Shown in pieces: positions 61,090 to 64,000 of a stretch of 64,000 nt of DNA. The position numbers and the translations under genes are program-made. The notes beneath the pieces were generated by a model. That model was not told where the DNA came from and did no database searches. It saw only the letters and a list, made by a program, of their open reading frames with translations. Source of the DNA: Candidatus Gastranaerophilales bacterium. GTDB taxonomy: Bacteria; Cyanobacteriota; Vampirovibrionia; Gastranaerophilales; Gastranaerophilaceae. The DNA lies in NCBI GenBank assembly GCA_910587375.1, contig CAJULR010000036.1:62001-126000 (forward strand), in the 5' to 3' direction. Numbering within the stretch: the first letter of the stretch is position 1; every line of letters begins with the position of its first letter.

Positions 61090-62712
61090 ATGAAAGAGAT
61101 GACCGAAAAAGATTATAGTCATTTAGAGAGCGTTGTCGGAACACTCAACAAAATGTTTGAGATAAACGCCATTGCAAGCCAGGCTGTTGATATTGAAGAT
61201 TTGATTATCAAAATGTCTGACGCAATTTCGCGCGCATTGAACAACGACCAGATTTCTTTTTATTTATTTGAAAATGAAATCTTCAAAAGCGTTGTGACAA
61301 AGCAAAATTCAAGGTTTGATGAATATTTTGAATATGAAAATGAAGCTTTTTGGTCTGTGATGAGCAAGGGCGACATCATTAAAACCACAAACGAAGCCCA
61401 CCAGCAGATTTTCAATTCTTTTTGGCAGACAAACGGGCTGACAAGCCTTGAAACGCAATATATCCGTGTGTTTTTTGACAAAGATAAAAATATGCCTGTG
61501 TGCATTTGCTTTATCGGCAAAAACAACGACGGCACAGACGTTATAGACGATGAAGATTTAAAATTCCTTGGCAAAATTTTTGAATATATGGAACCTGTGA
61601 TTGTAAAACTTCTTCACAGAAAACACCAGGATGATAAAATTATTGAGCTTCAAAAATCTTTATACAACATCTCAATTCTTTACAATATTTCACAAGCCGT
61701 AAATTTCATTGACGACTTAAAAAGGCTTTTGCAGGTGATTTTGAGCAAAGCACTTGTCACCCTGGAAGCCGAAAAAGGCTCTTTAATGCTTTATGATTAC
61801 ACTTCAAACTCTTTGCAGGTGAAGGTTGTATATGGCCTTGCAGACAAAAGGGTGGAAGAAAATATCAACAACGGCCTTATCCAATGTTCTAAAATTAAGG
61901 CAGGGGAAGGCGTTGCAGGAACGGTTTTCCTTGAAAAAAAGGCTATTATTACAAATTTGGGCTCTAACGACCCGAGGTTTGTGCAAAAAGACGGCCTCAC
62001 GAACACGCAGTCCCTTCTTTGCGTGCCTTTAATTGCAAAGGGCGAAGCGATTGGGGTTATTAATATTTCAAACAAAAAGAATAATAAACTCTTTAACCAA
62101 AAGGATTTAGAGTTTATGACATCCCTTTCAAACCAGGCAGCCATTGCAATTGACAACGCAAAGCTTTATGAGCTTGCAACAAAGGATGGCTTAACAAAAC
62201 TTTACATTTACAGACATTTCTACACGCTTTTGGAAAATGAAATCAGGCGTTGTTCAAGATATAAGCACAAAATGTCTTTGTTAATGCTTGATATTGACAA
62301 TTTTAAACGCGTAAACGACACATACGGGCACCTTGTGGGCGACCAGATTTTAAGAGAATTATCAAACGAAATCTCGCAAACCGTAAGAAAAATTGATATT
62401 CCTGCAAGATACGGCGGCGAAGAATTTATAGTTATTTTGCCTGAAACAACAAAGGAAGACGCTGTAATTATTGCAGAAAGGCTTAGAAACAACATTTCAA
62501 AAATTAAGGTTAAGGCCAAGGAAGACGTGATTATTTCGCCGACAACAAGTATCGGCGTTTGCCAATATCCTATGGACGGTGAAGAAGCCAAAACCCTTAT
62601 AAACAGCGCAGACACAGCCCTTTACCATTCCAAAAACAACGGTAAAAATGTTGTTTCAATTTTTAAAGAAGGTGAGTGCATTTTAGTGCCAAGAAGTGAA
62701 GAAGCACAGTAA
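61090..62712 (+). CDS. Diguanylate cyclase with two GAF domains
   Basis: A 540-aa cytosolic protein. A GAF-like domain occupies residues ~20-170 and a second, clearer GAF domain (TLEAEKGSLMLYDY...NDPRFVQKDGL...LCVPLIAKGEAIGVINI) ~200-355. A GGDEF domain ends the protein: MLDIDNFKRVNDTYGHLVGDQ and ARYGGEEFIVILPE. The active-site GGEEF is intact, and RKID five residues before it forms the RxxD inhibitory site. It should make cyclic-di-GMP in response to a ligand bound by GAF and be product-inhibited. Confidence 0.93.
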   Translation: MKEMTEKDYSHLESVVGTLNKMFEINAIASQAVDIEDLIIKMSDAISRALNNDQISFYLFENEIFKSVVTKQNSRFDEYFEYENEAFWSVMSKGDIIKTTNEAHQQIFNSFWQTNGLTSLETQYIRVFFDKDKNMPVCICFIGKNNDGTDVIDDEDLKFLGKIFEYMEPVIVKLLHRKHQDDKIIELQKSLYNISILYNISQAVNFIDDLKRLLQVILSKALVTLEAEKGSLMLYDYTSNSLQVKVVYGLADKRVEENINNGLIQCSKIKAGEGVAGTVFLEKKAIITNLGSNDPRFVQKDGLTNTQSLLCVPLIAKGEAIGVINISNKKNNKLFNQKDLEFMTSLSNQAAIAIDNAKLYELATKDGLTKLYIYRHFYTLLENEIRRCSRYKHKMSLLMLDIDNFKRVNDTYGHLVGDQILRELSNEISQTVRKIDIPARYGGEEFIVILPETTKEDAVIIAERLRNNISKIKVKAKEDVIISPTTSIGVCQYPMDGEEAKTLINSADTALYHSKNNGKNVVSIFKEGECILVPRSEEAQ

Positions 62713-62742
62713 AGTTATGGCGTTTACCTTACAATAAAATTG

Positions 62743-62770
62743 TTGTAAATTTATCAATATAGTTTATAAT
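62743..62770 (+). promoter_or_regulatory. Promoter of antisense RNA 3
   Basis: TTGTAA (62743-62748), 16-bp spacer, TATAAT (62765-62770). Confidence 0.65.
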
Positions 62771-62776
62771 ATATGT

Positions 62777-62881
62777 GTAGGGAAATCGGTCAGGTTCTGA
62801 ACCAACCCAACCGATTTGTCGCCCCTATAACAAAATCAAAATCAATTTTATTACAAGCACTAGGACAGCTAGTGCTTTTTT
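62777..62881 (+). ncRNA. Candidate antisense RNA (type I antitoxin-like) 3
   Basis: A predicted RNA of ~105 nt starting near 62777-62779 (AGGGAAATCGG...). A long 5' hairpin AAATCGGT/ACCGATTT carries GGTTCTGAACC and GAACCAACCC in its apical part. The RNA ends in a textbook terminator, AAGCACTAG-GACAG-CTAGTGCTT plus T-run (62855-62881), located within the opposite tiny ORF. It covers codons 7 onward and the 3' UTR but not the ribosome binding site. Confidence 0.55.
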
Positions 62882-62899
62882 AATTAATTTTAATTCCAT
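62825..62899 (-). CDS. Tiny hydrophobic peptide, putative type I toxin (24 aa)
   Basis: The ORF has 24 codons: MELKLIKKA, then LAVLVLVIKLILILL, a Lys-flanked hydrophobic helix. AAAGGAGG (62906-62913) lies 6 nt before ATG, part of AAAGGAGGTCA, which extends pairing with 16S rRNA. CTATT/AATAG can form a hairpin just upstream. The convergent antisense RNA terminates inside the ORF. Architecture matches the loci at 7.3 and 14.3 kb. It is isolated from the upstream reductase gene by the terminator 62971-63004, so it needs its own promoter, which I could not identify. Confidence 0.55.
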   Translation of the reverse strand: MELKLIKKALAVLVLVIKLILILL

Positions 62900-62970
62900 T
62901 TGTGACCTCCTTTCTTCGCCCTATTGTCGCTAATAGTTTGTAAGCGTGATGGAGGCCCGGGCGTCTTCCC

Positions 62971-63004
62971 TAAAAAGCAATAGGGGCTCCTTTGAGCCCC
63001 TATT
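62971..63004 (-). terminator. Terminator of the ribonucleotide reductase gene
   Basis: Minus strand AATAGGGGCTC/GAGCCCCTATT, a perfect 11-bp stem with a 4-nt loop, then GCTTTTTA. Confidence 0.9.
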
Positions 63005-63009
63005 TAATC

Positions 63010-64000
63010 TTATGAACAGCCTGAATAACCGCAGTTGAGGCAGATAAAACAACCTTCGGCCATTTTAATTGAATTTCCGCATTCAGGACAAACAACAGTC
63101 TTAATTTCAACACCGTGTTCGTCAATTTCGGTTTTTTCAACCTTTAATTCCTTGTGTTCTGCCTTTGTTTCAACAGGTTTTGCTTCCTCTTTTTTCTCTT
63201 CCTTCTTGCTTTCTAAAAGCATAGGCTGAGAAAATCTTGAATTGTTTCTATAAACCGTAATACCTTTCAGATTGTTCTTATAGGCCAAAATGTAAGCCTG
63301 AGCCACATCTTCAAGGGTTGCGTCTTCTTCAAAGTTAACAGTTTTTGAAACAGCATTGTCTGTATGAAGCTGGAATGCTGCCTGCATCATAACGTGAGAT
63401 TTCGGAGTGATGTCATGGGCTGTAACAAAAATTTCTTTAACCTTTTCGTCAATGCCCTCTATGTGCGCTACAGAACCGGTTTTTGCAATTTCTCCCATTA
63501 AGCTTTCAGAATAAAAGCCGTGTTCTGTTGCGTAGTTTTTAAATATCGGATTCACTTCATACATTTCGGTGTTATCCATAATGTTTCTTTTGAAAACAAG
63601 CCCGAACAAAGGTTCTACACCGCCTGAAGCACCGGCAATCATAGAAATTGTGCCTGTTGGTGCAATACAGGTTGTGGTAGCATTTCTGATACCAAAGTTT
63701 GCAATCTCTTTATCCAATTCAGCCCACATATCATCTGTGATTTTTCCTGCGGATTTACCCTTATATTTTTCTGATAAATAATTTGCTCTGTCATATACAG
63801 AACCTGCAAAATTGCCGAATTTACCGCGTTTTTTGGAAAGTTCAATACTTTCAACTTTTGAATGGTAATCAATAAATTCCATAACCTGTCTGCCAAGGGC
63901 ACAGCCTTCTTCAGAATTGTATGAAACGCCCATTTTCATTAACATATCGGCCCAGCCCATTACACCAAGACCAATTTTTCTGTTGTCTTGAACCATTTGG
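63010..64000 (-). CDS. nrdJ: Adenosylcobalamin-dependent (class II) ribonucleotide reductase, C-terminal part
   Basis: The window edge cuts this minus-strand gene; only the last ~330 codons are seen. QDNRKIGLGVMGWADMLM, APTGTISMIAGASGGVEPLFG, NPIFKNYATEHGF and the C-terminal zinc ribbon-like CPECGNSIKMAEGCFICLNC are those of NrdJ (vitamin B12-dependent) enzymes. It makes deoxyribonucleotides without oxygen or an iron-tyrosyl radical, fitting an anaerobic gut life. A charged linker (KEEKKEEAKPVETKAEHKE) separates the core from the zinc-binding tail. Confidence 0.93.
   Translation of the reverse strand, partial: QMVQDNRKIGLGVMGWADMLMKMGVSYNSEEGCALGRQVMEFIDYHSKVESIELSKKRGKFGNFAGSVYDRANYLSEKYKGKSAGKITDDMWAELDKEIANFGIRNATTTCIAPTGTISMIAGASGGVEPLFGLVFKRNIMDNTEMYEVNPIFKNYATEHGFYSESLMGEIAKTGSVAHIEGIDEKVKEIFVTAHDITPKSHVMMQAAFQLHTDNAVSKTVNFEEDATLEDVAQAYILAYKNNLKGITVYRNNSRFSQPMLLESKKEEKKEEAKPVETKAEHKELKVEKTEIDEHGVEIKTVVCPECGNSIKMAEGCFICLNCGYSGCS

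Noticed and set aside
1-64000. CRISPR arrays and insertion sequences
   Set aside because: No regularly spaced repeats of 23-40 bp and no transposase-like ORF found on reading both strands.

Overview
The window comes from an AT-rich bacterial chromosome that looks like an uncultured gut relative of Cyanobacteria (Vampirovibrionia/Melainabacteria, probably Gastranaerophilales). This placement is an inference. It rests on an N-terminal pilin motif (AFSLVEMLMALL...) joined to a giant glycine-rich domain, on several unknown proteins with short Asn/Ser-rich N-termini followed by F-T/K/G-G-like motifs, on a cyanobacteria-like tmRNA tag beginning ANNVV, and on fermentation genes with no sign of photosynthesis. 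A KDO-8-phosphate synthase and an AsmA-like protein indicate a Gram-negative envelope. No rRNA, CRISPR array, transposase or complete prophage is visible.

Layout. 1-11.7 kb: acetyltransferase-like protein, ABC ATPase, GT39-type transferase with a degenerate metallophosphoesterase, sigma-70 factor, U32-like protein, membrane protein, histidine kinase. 11.8-16.6 kb: tmk-TPR pair, queE, DnaJ-like protein. 17-22.4 kb: a compact recA-galE-rfbA-purB run with kdsA divergent from it. 22.4-33 kb: a PBECR/LPD3-like nuclease candidate with a small RNA convergent on its end, a DtxR/vWA pair, nitroreductase, metalloprotease, a 993-aa low-complexity protein, a protein with four tandem GntR-like winged helices, an ORF6N protein and an orphan DNA methylase. 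33-39.5 kb: Fe-alcohol dehydrogenase, hydE and a pyruvate-decarboxylase-type enzyme (ethanol and hydrogen fermentation), then two tandem GT11 fucosyltransferase-like genes. 40-51.7 kb: repeat protein, LOG-like protein, tRNA-His, RNase HIII, phosphohexomutase, pheA, a HigBA toxin-antitoxin pair, tmRNA, HNH-like and WG-repeat proteins. 51.8-64 kb: AsmA-like protein, TonB-C protein, GH57 enzyme, a REP/MITE-like repeat, the glycine-rich pseudopilin, YlxR-like protein, GAF-GGDEF cyclase and the end of a B12-dependent ribonucleotide reductase.

The most striking observation is in the gaps. Three intergenic regions (about 7.2, 14.3 and 62.8 kb) have one shared design: a 23-25 codon hydrophobic ORF with a full AAAGGAGG ribosome binding site, opposed by a convergent small RNA. 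Each small RNA has a consensus promoter with an identical 16-bp spacer and a terminator hairpin lying inside the tiny ORF. This is the architecture of a type I toxin-antitoxin system. To my knowledge no such family is described in this lineage. Further small RNA candidates lie at 22.9, 33.2 and 16.4 kb.
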